This document shows, piece by piece, positions 1 through 6,538 of a DNA stretch of 11,112 nt. The translations under genes and the position numbers were made by a program. Numbering within the stretch: the first letter of the stretch is position 1; each line of letters starts with the position of its first letter. Source of the DNA: Thermoplasmata archaeon. GTDB lineage: Archaea > Thermoplasmatota > Thermoplasmata > Thermoplasmatales > Thermoplasmataceae. The notes below the pieces were generated by a model. That model searched no databases, was not told the origin of the DNA, and saw only the letters and a list, made by a program, of their open reading frames with translations. The stretch is taken from the NCBI GenBank assembly GCA_021835265.1, contig JAKBQK010000086.1:1-11112 (forward strand), written 5' to 3'.

Positions 1-1
1 A

Positions 2-493
2 AAGAAAGATAAAGCAGTTTCAGCAATCATTGGTACTATACTTATTGTTGCTATAACTGTGGTTTTGGCGGCAACGCTTTATGCGGTGCTTGGTGGATTC
101 AGTGGGTTAATAGGAAAGCCGACTCCGGCGGCGAGTATGAGTATAAGCGAATCTGGAGCTGGGACAAAAACTATAACCTATACGCTTACATTTACCAGTG
201 TTAGTACTAACGTGAGCTTATCAGATGTAGTGGTAAGAGTTGTTGGAAGTGGCCTTACTAGTACTAGCTCGGTTCTGTCTTCTTCTGCATCTTTCTCACC
301 ATCATCAATAGGTAATTCAACACTTTCGGTTTCGGTGAGTGGAGGTGGCGGTTATTTGACTTATGATACTACCATAACTGTGACCGATACACTTCTTTCT
401 GGTTCAACTTTAACTACTGCTCCTGCTCTAAGTACAATCGCAGTGATCTATACGCCAACCGGTGGAAATTTAGCTGGTCCTGATACAGTTTAA
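2..493 (+). CDS. Archaeal type IV pilin-like protein, 5' end missing
   Basis: The reading frame is open from the left edge and ends in TAA at 491-493; the true start lies outside the window, so 163 residues are visible. The first residues read KKDKAVSAIIGT, followed by a strongly hydrophobic stretch (ILIVAITVVLAATLYAVLGG). This is the layout of an archaeal class III signal peptide: charged n-region, a prepilin peptidase site probably after KDKA, then the hydrophobic helix that builds the pilus core. The remaining ~125 residues are rich in Ser, Thr, Val and Gly with few charges, as expected for an extracellular beta-rich pilin head. A GTG at 59 would give a shorter product but would cut into the hydrophobic helix, so it is not the start. 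It probably serves a surface filament (adhesion or similar); the exact role is unknown. It is convergent with csa3 and looks like unrelated host sequence flanking the CRISPR locus. Confidence 0.8.
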   Translation, partial: KKDKAVSAIIGTILIVAITVVLAATLYAVLGGFSGLIGKPTPAASMSISESGAGTKTITYTLTFTSVSTNVSLSDVVVRVVGSGLTSTSSVLSSSASFSPSSIGNSTLSVSVSGGGGYLTYDTTITVTDTLLSGSTLTTAPALSTIAVIYTPTGGNLAGPDTV

Positions 494-510
494 TGTTCTT
501 GAGGGATACT

Positions 511-520
511 TTATTTTTAT
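511..520 (+). terminator. T-rich terminator after the pilin-like gene
   Basis: TTATTTTTAT begins 18 nt past the pilin stop codon. Archaeal termination commonly uses short T-rich stretches without a strong hairpin, which fits here. Inferred from base composition only. Confidence 0.4.
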
Positions 521-531
521 AAAATTTCTAT

Positions 532-579
532 AAAAAAACTTTATTTTACGGGTTTTAATGGAGTAAAACTCTTAAAAAA
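532..579 (-). terminator. T-tracts downstream of csa3
   Basis: Read on the - strand, there are runs of six T (579-574) and seven T (538-532), beginning about 35 and 76 nt past the csa3 stop. They are plausible archaeal U-tract terminators for csa3. They sit back to back with the pilin T-tract, so the 494-613 gap is a convergent terminator region with no gene visible. Confidence 0.4.
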
Positions 580-613
580 TTTAGACGTTTGCTCTATCTT
601 TTTCTTTCATTAC

Positions 614-1249
614 TTAGTTTTTGTTGAAAATCATTTTAGAGTGCAATAACTTTAGGCCGGTTTCTGAAATTGAAACGAGCATTTTTCTGTTAATGGAAGT
701 AGTCTCAACAAGATATGCTGATTTAAGTACCCTCACTCTTCTAGAAACCGAAGACTTAGATAGACCAACCTTATAAGTTAAATCTTCAAGTGTTAAGGCG
801 GAATCCTCTAATTGTCCAAGTAAAACAAAATTTTTTCTAGCGTTTTTAAAAAGTTCTTTAGATTTGGCTATTTCTACCTTTGTGGTCTTATCGTTTTCTT
901 TATTATAGAAAACAACAACTATCTCGTGAAGAATAGCAAAATAAGTCAACGATGATATTGCTATTCCTGGCCCGGCGCTAACATTTAACCATTGGGGTTT
1001 TCCCTTAGCCTCCAATAAGTTTTCCAACGTCACTAAAACTTCGAAAAAATTAAAAATATCACTCAATTCAATATAGCTGCACTTCACGTTTGCGAAAGCT
1101 AAAAAAGAACCGACATTATGAGCGGTCTCCATCGATTTTTCGTTTTTAGTTATAAGCAGTACCAACTCGTCAAGAGGTTCAAGAATCCGTAGAAATGGCT
1201 TAATTATTAAATCAGGTTGAAAACCAGAAATAGCTATTGCATATTTCAC
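614..1249 (-). CDS. csa3: Csa3-type CARF / winged-helix CRISPR regulator
   Basis: A 211-residue transcription factor. Residues 1 to ~115 look like a CARF (Rossmann-like) domain: an N-terminal strand, alternating hydrophobic strands, and the Csa3-like ligand-loop motif NVSAGPG at 89-95 followed by a helix. Residues ~138-205 form a winged helix-turn-helix with LTLEDLTYKVGLSKSSVSRRV as helix-turn-recognition helix and a wing around TTSINRKML. The start is GTG at 1249-1247; an in-frame TAA lies two codons upstream, so no longer form exists. A TATA-like box 21-28 nt upstream suggests a leaderless transcript. Csa3 proteins in Sulfolobales bind cyclic tetra-adenylate and regulate adaptation genes and arrays; here it is divergent from the cas operon and probably controls it. 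Whether it activates or represses cannot be read from the sequence. Confidence 0.85.
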   Translation of the reverse strand: MKYAIAISGFQPDLIIKPFLRILEPLDELVLLITKNEKSMETAHNVGSFLAFANVKCSYIELSDIFNFFEVLVTLENLLEAKGKPQWLNVSAGPGIAISSLTYFAILHEIVVVFYNKENDKTTKVEIAKSKELFKNARKNFVLLGQLEDSALTLEDLTYKVGLSKSSVSRRVRVLKSAYLVETTSINRKMLVSISETGLKLLHSKMIFNKN

Positions 1250-1261
1250 ACATTAGTATAC

Positions 1262-1304
1262 GTTGCAAGTATATTAATTATTATTGCAACAATGCAAGTG
1301 TATT
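1262..1304. promoter_or_regulatory. Candidate Csa3 operator in the divergent promoter
   Basis: Two layers of symmetry lie between csa3 and cas6. GTTGCAA (1262-1268) and TTGCAAC (1284-1290) form a perfect 7-bp inverted repeat with a 15-bp spacer. TGCAAGTATATT (1264-1275) and TGCAAGTGTATT (1293-1304) are direct repeats differing at one base, 29 bp apart. The left site is itself a near dyad, TATAC-GTTGCAA-GTATA. The elements overlap the csa3 TATA box and abut the cas6 TATA box, so a bound factor could control both promoters. That the factor is Csa3 is inferred from position. Confidence 0.6.
1270..1277 (-). promoter_or_regulatory. TATA box for csa3
   Basis: TTAATATA on the - strand lies 21-28 nt upstream of the GTG start of csa3. 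With the usual archaeal TATA-to-start-site distance of about 25 nt, transcription would begin at or next to the start codon, giving a leaderless mRNA. No Shine-Dalgarno site precedes the GTG, in agreement. Confidence 0.5.
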
Positions 1305-1308
1305 TAAA
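1301..1308 (+). promoter_or_regulatory. TATA box for the cas operon (cas6 promoter)
   Basis: TATTTAAA lies 32 nt upstream of the cas6 ATG at 1340. The expected start of transcription is around 1328-1333, giving a very short 5' leader. No Shine-Dalgarno site precedes cas6, although it does for several genes inside the operon, which fits cas6 being the first cistron. Confidence 0.55.
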
Positions 1309-1339
1309 TGATAAGTATTTTGCAGAAAAGTAAATATAC

Positions 1340-2068
1340 ATGTATCAGCATTATCCTTTTGTGCAGCTTATAGTCAATCTAGATTCCAGTAACTTAGAAG
1401 TTCCTTATGACCACGCATACCAGTTATATTCCTCCCTTATTTCATTAGTTTCAAAACAAAATCAAGAAATTGCCTCTCAACTGCATGGTTTCAATTCAAA
1501 TCTTAAGTTCAGCTTAAGTCAACTTATGCCGGGGGGTAAGCGTAAATTTACGAAAGTTGGATTTACCGGGGAGCGCTATGTTTTCATTATTTCCAGCCTA
1601 GAAACCTCCCTAATATATGAAATCAAAAAATCACTAGAAGTATCTGGTTTTGTCGAATTATTCCATAATCACTTCAGGATTCACTCTGTTATCACTAGAA
1701 ACATAACTCCAACGGCAGAAATCCTGACAATAAAGAGTAGGTCTCCGATCATATTAAAGAATGACAACAGATATTTCTTCAAAGAACCGCCTGAAGAAAT
1801 TCAGCAAGTATTAGAATCAAACATAATAGCAAAGTTTCAAAAAGTGAGAGGAATAAAACCAAACATTAGGTTTATCAAAATACAAGGCTTGAAACTAAAG
1901 CAAGTAGGCTTTAAAGGGATTAAGTTGCCCGGTCTTATGATTAAATTCACGATCAGTGCGGACATAGAAGTTTTAACTTTCATATTAACCGTTGGCCTAG
2001 GAAGTAAAAACAAACTTGGCTTTGGATTTATTGAAGAAGAGAAGCAAGGTGACTCTGATGGTTTCTGA
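1340..2068 (+). CDS. cas6: Cas6 CRISPR RNA endoribonuclease
   Basis: A 242-residue RAMP-fold nuclease that cuts the array transcript inside each repeat. The N-terminal part matches the Cas6 pattern known from Pyrococcus furiosus: VPYDHAYQLY at 21-30, then SQLHGFN with H49 at the position of the catalytic histidine, and a Lys (K56) a few residues later. The Tyr of the Pyrococcus triad seems to be Ile34 if no gap is placed. The C terminus has the Cas6 glycine-rich loop, GLGSKNKLGFGF, at 219-230. Its product should be the ATTGATAC 5' handle seen in the downstream repeats. It is the first gene of the operon, starting at ATG with a TATA box upstream, and its last 11 nt overlap the start of cas10d. 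Confidence 0.92.
   Translation: MYQHYPFVQLIVNLDSSNLEVPYDHAYQLYSSLISLVSKQNQEIASQLHGFNSNLKFSLSQLMPGGKRKFTKVGFTGERYVFIISSLETSLIYEIKKSLEVSGFVELFHNHFRIHSVITRNITPTAEILTIKSRSPIILKNDNRYFFKEPPEEIQQVLESNIIAKFQKVRGIKPNIRFIKIQGLKLKQVGFKGIKLPGLMIKFTISADIEVLTFILTVGLGSKNKLGFGFIEEEKQGDSDGF
2045..2051 (+). promoter_or_regulatory. Shine-Dalgarno site that sets the cas10d start
   Basis: AAGGTGA, inside the 3' end of cas6, is complementary to the archaeal 16S 3' tail and lies 6 nt before the ATG at 2058. This favours 2058 over a TTG at 2016 that would extend cas10d by 14 residues. Confidence 0.7.
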
Positions 2069-4775
2069 AATTGAATTTCGTATTAACCAATTATTTAACA
2101 CGGATCCAATTAACAAGTGCTTTCGTGAGTTATTCTATTCAACCAGGGGTCCAGAAGCAATATCTGAAAAAGGACCCCTTAAAATAATCCTTGAAGAATA
2201 TCTACTTATAGCTGCAAAAGGTGGTAGCAATGCAAAATTGAAAGAATGGTCTGATACGACTTACTTTACACACGTGCTAAATGCTATGTACATTTCAGGA
2301 AAAATTCTCGACTTAAAACTAAGCAAACAATATTCTCCCGATTCAAACGATCGTGAGGACCTTGAAAAATTTATCCGATTGTTTTTTTCAGCGGTTGCCC
2401 TGCATGATGCGGACAAGTTGTTTCATGAAGGCTTTGAAGGCGCTAATAATCTTGATGTGGTACTGGAGAGAAACAAGCAAAAAATTATAAAAATTTGTTC
2501 ATTTTATTTAAGGTCATTGGGTTCTCCTTCCGAATGGTGGAACGATCTAGTATTTCTTATTTTAAGAACAGAGAATAGAACCATGGATCTGGCAAACAGG
2601 GTCCAAACCAAACTTAACAGGTCAGAACTTTCAACAATAAGCCAGTATGTAAAACTTGGAGATCAGGTAGGGGGCGTCAAAGCAGGTACCACAGATACTA
2701 TTTTTTCAACTATTAGGGAGCTCATTTTACCTTTTTTGGATAGCTTAAGTGAGAAACTCAACTTTATCCATTTTTCAGATCTCCCTCAAATACTTCTTTT
2801 GGATCATTTGGGATCAATCTTTGAAAAATATTTAAAGGAAAGTGGCAGACAGGTTCTCCTTTATTTTCCGGATGCCATCGCATTCCTGGGCCCGGAATTA
2901 AGCGAAAAGGACAATAGAAGGATATGTGAACTGTTTTCAGAAGAAATGGGATTCACTGATGATAACATTAACTCAATGCTTGAAAATTTTGCGCCAAGTG
3001 GAAACTCTATCCGGCTTGATTTTTCCAGAAATATACAAACTACACCAGAAGTAGTTAAAACCTACATAGAAAAATTCAGAGGTAGACTCTTGATATGGCA
3101 GGGAGAAAAGTGGAAAAACTCCAACCAAGATTTTGATGTAAAATCTAGAATGATCGGCGTCCCAATCGGCAAAGGAGAAAAGAACGGTAAGTCATATTTT
3201 TACTTAGAAATAAAAGAGGAAAGTACAGACGAGGCAGATCTCGAAATACAGAGGAAAAGGATTTTAGGGTTAATTGCGTGCGCTCAGAGGGTTCTTTATT
3301 CTTGTTCGGAGCAGCCAGATGAAACCGATTCTACTGAAGACGACTTTGCAGTTGGTGCATTTGGCCCGTCCATTTTTGATAATTGTGATCCACTTCAAAG
3401 AAAAACCATTGAGGCAATCAGTCACGCAGGTTTATTCAGCGACGCCTCTTTTGACGTTATCTCAGAAGAGTATTCCAAAATATGCAGCCAAATATCTTTA
3501 TTATTGGAACAAAGGTTCGAAAAAGACACTGTGATCGATTATAATGAATTCTTTAACAGAGCAACTGGTGCAAATTTCTTGATACAAGACCCGCCTGACA
3601 AATCCTCGATGTGTGTTTATTGTGGAATTTTTGCTGAAACTTCCCTGAAAGAGGAAAATTCATTCGGTATTAAGGCCACTAGTGGAACAGGAAGAAAAAT
3701 AACAGTACTAAAATACGACGAAAATAAGTTCAATGGCAAAATTTGCAAGTACTGCTTGAGGGAGAACACATTAAGGAGGTTACAAATTGACAAGGAAAAT
3801 GAAGCATTATGCATACACGTTAATTTAGGAGATTATTACGTTCCAATAGACTTGGAGTGTCTTGTTGATTCATTGAAGGAAACTTCAAGCAGAACAGGAG
3901 AAATTAAAATTGAAAACGAAGTTGAAAAAGGTAACAGAATTATAATGATGAGGCTTGGCAAAAGATCGAAGAAGGAATTATCATATCATATGATATTTTT
4001 TACACCCAAACCTCGCAAAAGGGTTGAAGAATTCTATCTTCTCCGAAACATTCTTGACTTTATAATGAAGACGGGGGTTAAGGTCAAACTTTCATCACTA
4101 ATGTCATCCAAGAGAATTTTCAGTCCAATGTTAGAATGGGATAACGCGCCAAGTTGGGTCAAGAACCTAAAAATTGATCAGATAAGGATAGATGATTTAG
4201 AACCCGTTGATATGGAACTAAAACTTATTTATAACATTTCAAGAATTAGTGGCCCAAAGAATGCCATTTCTCGGGTAATTCACGATGTAAACAGAGGGCG
4301 AAGGGGCTTATTTCGAATTCTTTGGCAAAGTATCCAAGATGCCCCTGGAATTCCTAAGCTAATCAAGTATCCAAGCGTAATAGAAGGAGTTGAATGGTAT
4401 ATGGAAAGATATGAAAAAGAATTGAATACGAGAGGAATGGAGAAAGTAGTAGAAGAGGCATGCGGAATATCGACTGAACCACCTAAGTCAAACAGCGACA
4501 ATACCTGGATTATTCGGGAAGCAATGAAGGTTTACTTGAGATATTTCAGGAATGACGACAAAGACTTGAAGGAAAAAATAGCTGGCAGGCTCTGGGAGTA
4601 TGCAAACCGCCAAAAGTTCTCCGGGAAGCAGACCCAGTTACATTGTTTGGGGTTTTCTGATATATTTGTTGATCTTATGAGGTCAGAATTCAAAAAGAGG
4701 ATCCCTGGCACCGAATACAGAAAGGATCTTATTTCGCAGTTTGCCCTTATGTACAATATTGAAAAGTGGAAATAA
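2058..4775 (+). CDS. cas10d: Cas10d (Csc3), large subunit of type I-D complex with HD nuclease
   Basis: A 905-residue protein, the type I-D signature. An HD nuclease domain is at the N terminus: H72 in YFTHVLN and H116-D117 in VALHDADKL are the expected metal ligands. A degenerate palm-like region follows (around LLYFPDAIAFLG, 267-278), with no GGDD motif, so no cyclic-oligoadenylate synthesis is expected. A four-cysteine zinc-binding module is formed by CVYC (519-522) and CKYC (563-566). The last ~190 residues look mostly helical, like the Cas11 small-subunit fold. The HD domain supplies DNA cleavage while the Cas3 helicase, encoded separately at 6539-8437, lacks one. The ATG at 2058 is chosen because AAGGTGA precedes it by 6 nt; it overlaps cas6 by 11 nt. 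In studied type I-D systems a Cas11d subunit is made from within this gene. Confidence 0.93.
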   Translation: MVSEIEFRINQLFNTDPINKCFRELFYSTRGPEAISEKGPLKIILEEYLLIAAKGGSNAKLKEWSDTTYFTHVLNAMYISGKILDLKLSKQYSPDSNDREDLEKFIRLFFSAVALHDADKLFHEGFEGANNLDVVLERNKQKIIKICSFYLRSLGSPSEWWNDLVFLILRTENRTMDLANRVQTKLNRSELSTISQYVKLGDQVGGVKAGTTDTIFSTIRELILPFLDSLSEKLNFIHFSDLPQILLLDHLGSIFEKYLKESGRQVLLYFPDAIAFLGPELSEKDNRRICELFSEEMGFTDDNINSMLENFAPSGNSIRLDFSRNIQTTPEVVKTYIEKFRGRLLIWQGEKWKNSNQDFDVKSRMIGVPIGKGEKNGKSYFYLEIKEESTDEADLEIQRKRILGLIACAQRVLYSCSEQPDETDSTEDDFAVGAFGPSIFDNCDPLQRKTIEAISHAGLFSDASFDVISEEYSKICSQISLLLEQRFEKDTVIDYNEFFNRATGANFLIQDPPDKSSMCVYCGIFAETSLKEENSFGIKATSGTGRKITVLKYDENKFNGKICKYCLRENTLRRLQIDKENEALCIHVNLGDYYVPIDLECLVDSLKETSSRTGEIKIENEVEKGNRIIMMRLGKRSKKELSYHMIFFTPKPRKRVEEFYLLRNILDFIMKTGVKVKLSSLMSSKRIFSPMLEWDNAPSWVKNLKIDQIRIDDLEPVDMELKLIYNISRISGPKNAISRVIHDVNRGRRGLFRILWQSIQDAPGIPKLIKYPSVIEGVEWYMERYEKELNTRGMEKVVEEACGISTEPPKSNSDNTWIIREAMKVYLRYFRNDDKDLKEKIAGRLWEYANRQKFSGKQTQLHCLGFSDIFVDLMRSEFKKRIPGTEYRKDLISQFALMYNIEKWK
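4401..4775 (+). other. Possible internal translation unit for Cas11d small subunit
   Basis: No separate cas11 gene is present. In-frame ATG codons in the 3' part of cas10d lie at 4065, 4101, 4128, 4212, 4401 and 4437. Only the one at 4401 has a recognisable Shine-Dalgarno sequence (GGAG at 4386-4389) within 15 nt, at a rather long 11-nt spacing. It would give 124 residues (cas10d M782 to K905), largely helical. The ATG at 4212 would give 187 residues, closer to a full small-subunit domain, but has only a distant GATGAT. Internal translation of Cas11d is established for type I-D; the exact start here is a guess. Confidence 0.3.
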
Positions 4776-4806
4776 ATAATAAATAAAAATGGAGTAAGTG
4801 AAGAAA

Positions 4807-5871
4807 ATGAGTGAGGAAATCAGGGAATATATATATTCCAAATTTGGTGAGAGATACTTTGCGAATGGTGAAGAAGACGGCGTGCCAGCAATGGGGCAGA
4901 ACAGAAGGAGGGTAGTTACTATCTTCGTATTAAGAGAAACAATTGCTCCTTTGATTGACAGGAGTGACGATCCAGAGGCCTCTATTTCTTTTGTGATTCA
5001 GATGGGACCAGACAAGGAAAAGGAGGTTATTGAAATACCGGGACGGAAGTTTAAGTCCAAGGAAAAACTTATGGGGCTAAAACTTTGCAGAGCGTTTAAG
5101 GTAATAGATCCACAATACGAGTATAACAGCGTTAGATCCATTTCCTATCTTGCTAACCCAAATTCGGTAATTTTTGGTGATAGCGTTGTAGAGGGGGGAG
5201 ACGCAGGGCAGGCGATGCTTCCATCGAGAATTCTTTATTCGAGTTCGTACTCAATACGAAGCAGGTCAGAAATAACGAAGCAGTTAATGCACAATTCATT
5301 ATCCGAAATGGGCACTATGTGGGATAGGGCAAAAGGAGAAAATCGGACAAGCCTATTCAATACGGAATACGTAATTCCTGGTGTTTTCTTCCCTTCATTT
5401 ATTACAATGATTAATCCAACGCCGGAGTCTCTTGTGCACGTAATTTTATGCCTCAAACAAAGGAGTTATGGTGCCCAAACCTCTATTACAGGGCCAAACA
5501 TTAAAAACAATATTATAGCAATATATTCGGGAGAAGAGGAATTACCTGTAACATCGTATACTGTATCTAAAAGTTTTGATGCGAAGTTGGATCAGGTTCC
5601 AGAAAAGTTCAAGGACTCAATCAGCACCTTTGTTGTAGAAAAGATGAACAATGCACTATCTGGCAAACTGATCAGTGGGTCAGAAATAGAAGAATTTTTA
5701 GGCAGAGTTGACAGGCTTTCAAATGACGAATTGCAATCAATTTATAATAAACTTAAATCTGATTCTCAGGATTTGGTAAAATACGCCAAGATACTATCAG
5801 AGGACAGAAAGAAGAAGTCGAGTTCAAAGAAAAAAGAAGGAAAAGAAGAGGAACAGAATGAAAGCCTATGA
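4807..5871 (+). CDS. csc2: Csc2, Cas7-family backbone subunit of type I-D complex
   Basis: A 354-residue RAMP protein that coats the crRNA spacer in multiple copies. It follows cas10d and resembles Csc2: an N-terminal YFANGEEDGVPAMGQNRRR segment (17-35), a central MLPSRILYSSSYSIRSR stretch (137-153), and a C-terminal core with IPGVFFPSFITMINPTPESL (190-209) and QRSYGAQTSITGPN (218-231). The last ~20 residues are a Lys/Ser/Glu-rich tail (RKKKSSSKKKEGKEEEQN), probably disordered. The start is ATG 4807, with GGAG 12 nt upstream; a GTG at 4798 would add MKK but lies only 3 nt from GGAG. A 31-nt gap precedes it, the largest in the operon, containing an AT-rich stretch that could be a promoter. Its 3' end overlaps csc1 by 14 nt. 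Confidence 0.9.
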   Translation: MSEEIREYIYSKFGERYFANGEEDGVPAMGQNRRRVVTIFVLRETIAPLIDRSDDPEASISFVIQMGPDKEKEVIEIPGRKFKSKEKLMGLKLCRAFKVIDPQYEYNSVRSISYLANPNSVIFGDSVVEGGDAGQAMLPSRILYSSSYSIRSRSEITKQLMHNSLSEMGTMWDRAKGENRTSLFNTEYVIPGVFFPSFITMINPTPESLVHVILCLKQRSYGAQTSITGPNIKNNIIAIYSGEEELPVTSYTVSKSFDAKLDQVPEKFKDSISTFVVEKMNNALSGKLISGSEIEEFLGRVDRLSNDELQSIYNKLKSDSQDLVKYAKILSEDRKKKSSSKKKEGKEEEQNESL

Positions 5872-6538
5872 GTTGACATTACTTTCTCCTTTATACTATA
5901 GAAGCAGAATTGAATCCGGAGCAGCAGGAGCAACAATAACCTCCCCTTGGATAGGAGACCTTTCGATGATGTATGCTATTAACAATACATTTTGTTATAA
6001 ACAAATAAAATTTGGGTACGCTTCGCATAAACCAAATTACAGTGAAATTGCTGATCTTGGTTTTGTTCTTAGTGTGTTGGAACCGGTCTCTGAGTGCAGA
6101 TTCACCAAAGTCTTTGATATTGCTACCAGCTTTATCAGCGAGGGTTACCCGCAGGGTAAAGCAATCGCCGACTCTGGGAGAGCACCAATGAGAAACTGGA
6201 TGAGGCGCCAGGGAATAGAACCGGGAAATAAATTTTCATTTGTAGGCTGCTTTTTAGAAGATCGCGCAAAATTCTCGGAAAGCTTTACGGTAAGACTTGG
6301 AAACACGAGAGAATCCCTAGCAATAGTAAAAGAAAAGCCAATACAGGATATTAAAGAAATAACGCTCAATCTTTATAGCCTTTCTCTAATACTAGGTCCG
6401 GATAGGTTCAGTGAAATCCTGAAAGATATTAAAAGTGGAAGATATCATATCAGCGTCGAACAAGCCTCATCCCAATACATTCTTGCCAGGGGCGTACCAA
6501 TAAGTGTAGCTTCAAGGTTCTTTGCACCTTTTAACTGA
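5858..6538 (+). CDS. csc1: Csc1, Cas5-family subunit of type I-D complex
   Basis: A 226-residue RAMP protein expected to bind the 5' handle of the crRNA at the foot of the complex. Identification rests on its position between csc2 and cas3 and on Csc1-like features: a first beta-strand MKAYELTLLSPLYYRSR, then ITSPWIGDLSMMYAINN (27-43), and a VRLG motif at 145-148 in the C-terminal half. The length fits the family. The ATG at 5858 is preceded by GAGG (5848-5851) at 6-nt spacing, located in the purine-rich 3' end of csc2, so the two are translationally coupled. Its stop codon is directly followed by the cas3 ATG. Confidence 0.86.
   Translation: MKAYELTLLSPLYYRSRIESGAAGATITSPWIGDLSMMYAINNTFCYKQIKFGYASHKPNYSEIADLGFVLSVLEPVSECRFTKVFDIATSFISEGYPQGKAIADSGRAPMRNWMRRQGIEPGNKFSFVGCFLEDRAKFSESFTVRLGNTRESLAIVKEKPIQDIKEITLNLYSLSLILGPDRFSEILKDIKSGRYHISVEQASSQYILARGVPISVASRFFAPFN

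Noticed and set aside
2..493. Pilin-like gene as part of the defence locus
   Set aside because: It is convergent, separated from csa3 by terminator-like T-tracts and belongs to a common archaeal surface protein family; proximity alone is not evidence.
2016..2057. TTG start adding 14 residues to Cas10d
   Set aside because: It would overlap the conserved glycine-rich end of cas6 and has no ribosome site, while ATG 2058 has AAGGTGA at 6 nt.
3274..3534. 86-residue ORF inside cas10d, + strand, other frame
   Set aside because: It lies wholly inside a conserved gene, has no ribosome site and no recognisable features.
4280..4756. Two antisense ORFs opposite the 3' end of cas10d (4280-4501 and 4532-4756)
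   Set aside because: They are mirror images of a well-supported coding region with no promoter or family similarity; likewise the antisense ORFs at 3617-3814, 5235-5456, 6145-6369 and 7900-8097.
2058..4775. Type III-like Cas10 with cyclase activity
   Set aside because: No GGDD motif is present, the neighbours are Csc1, Csc2 and Cas3, and there is no Csm or Cmr gene.
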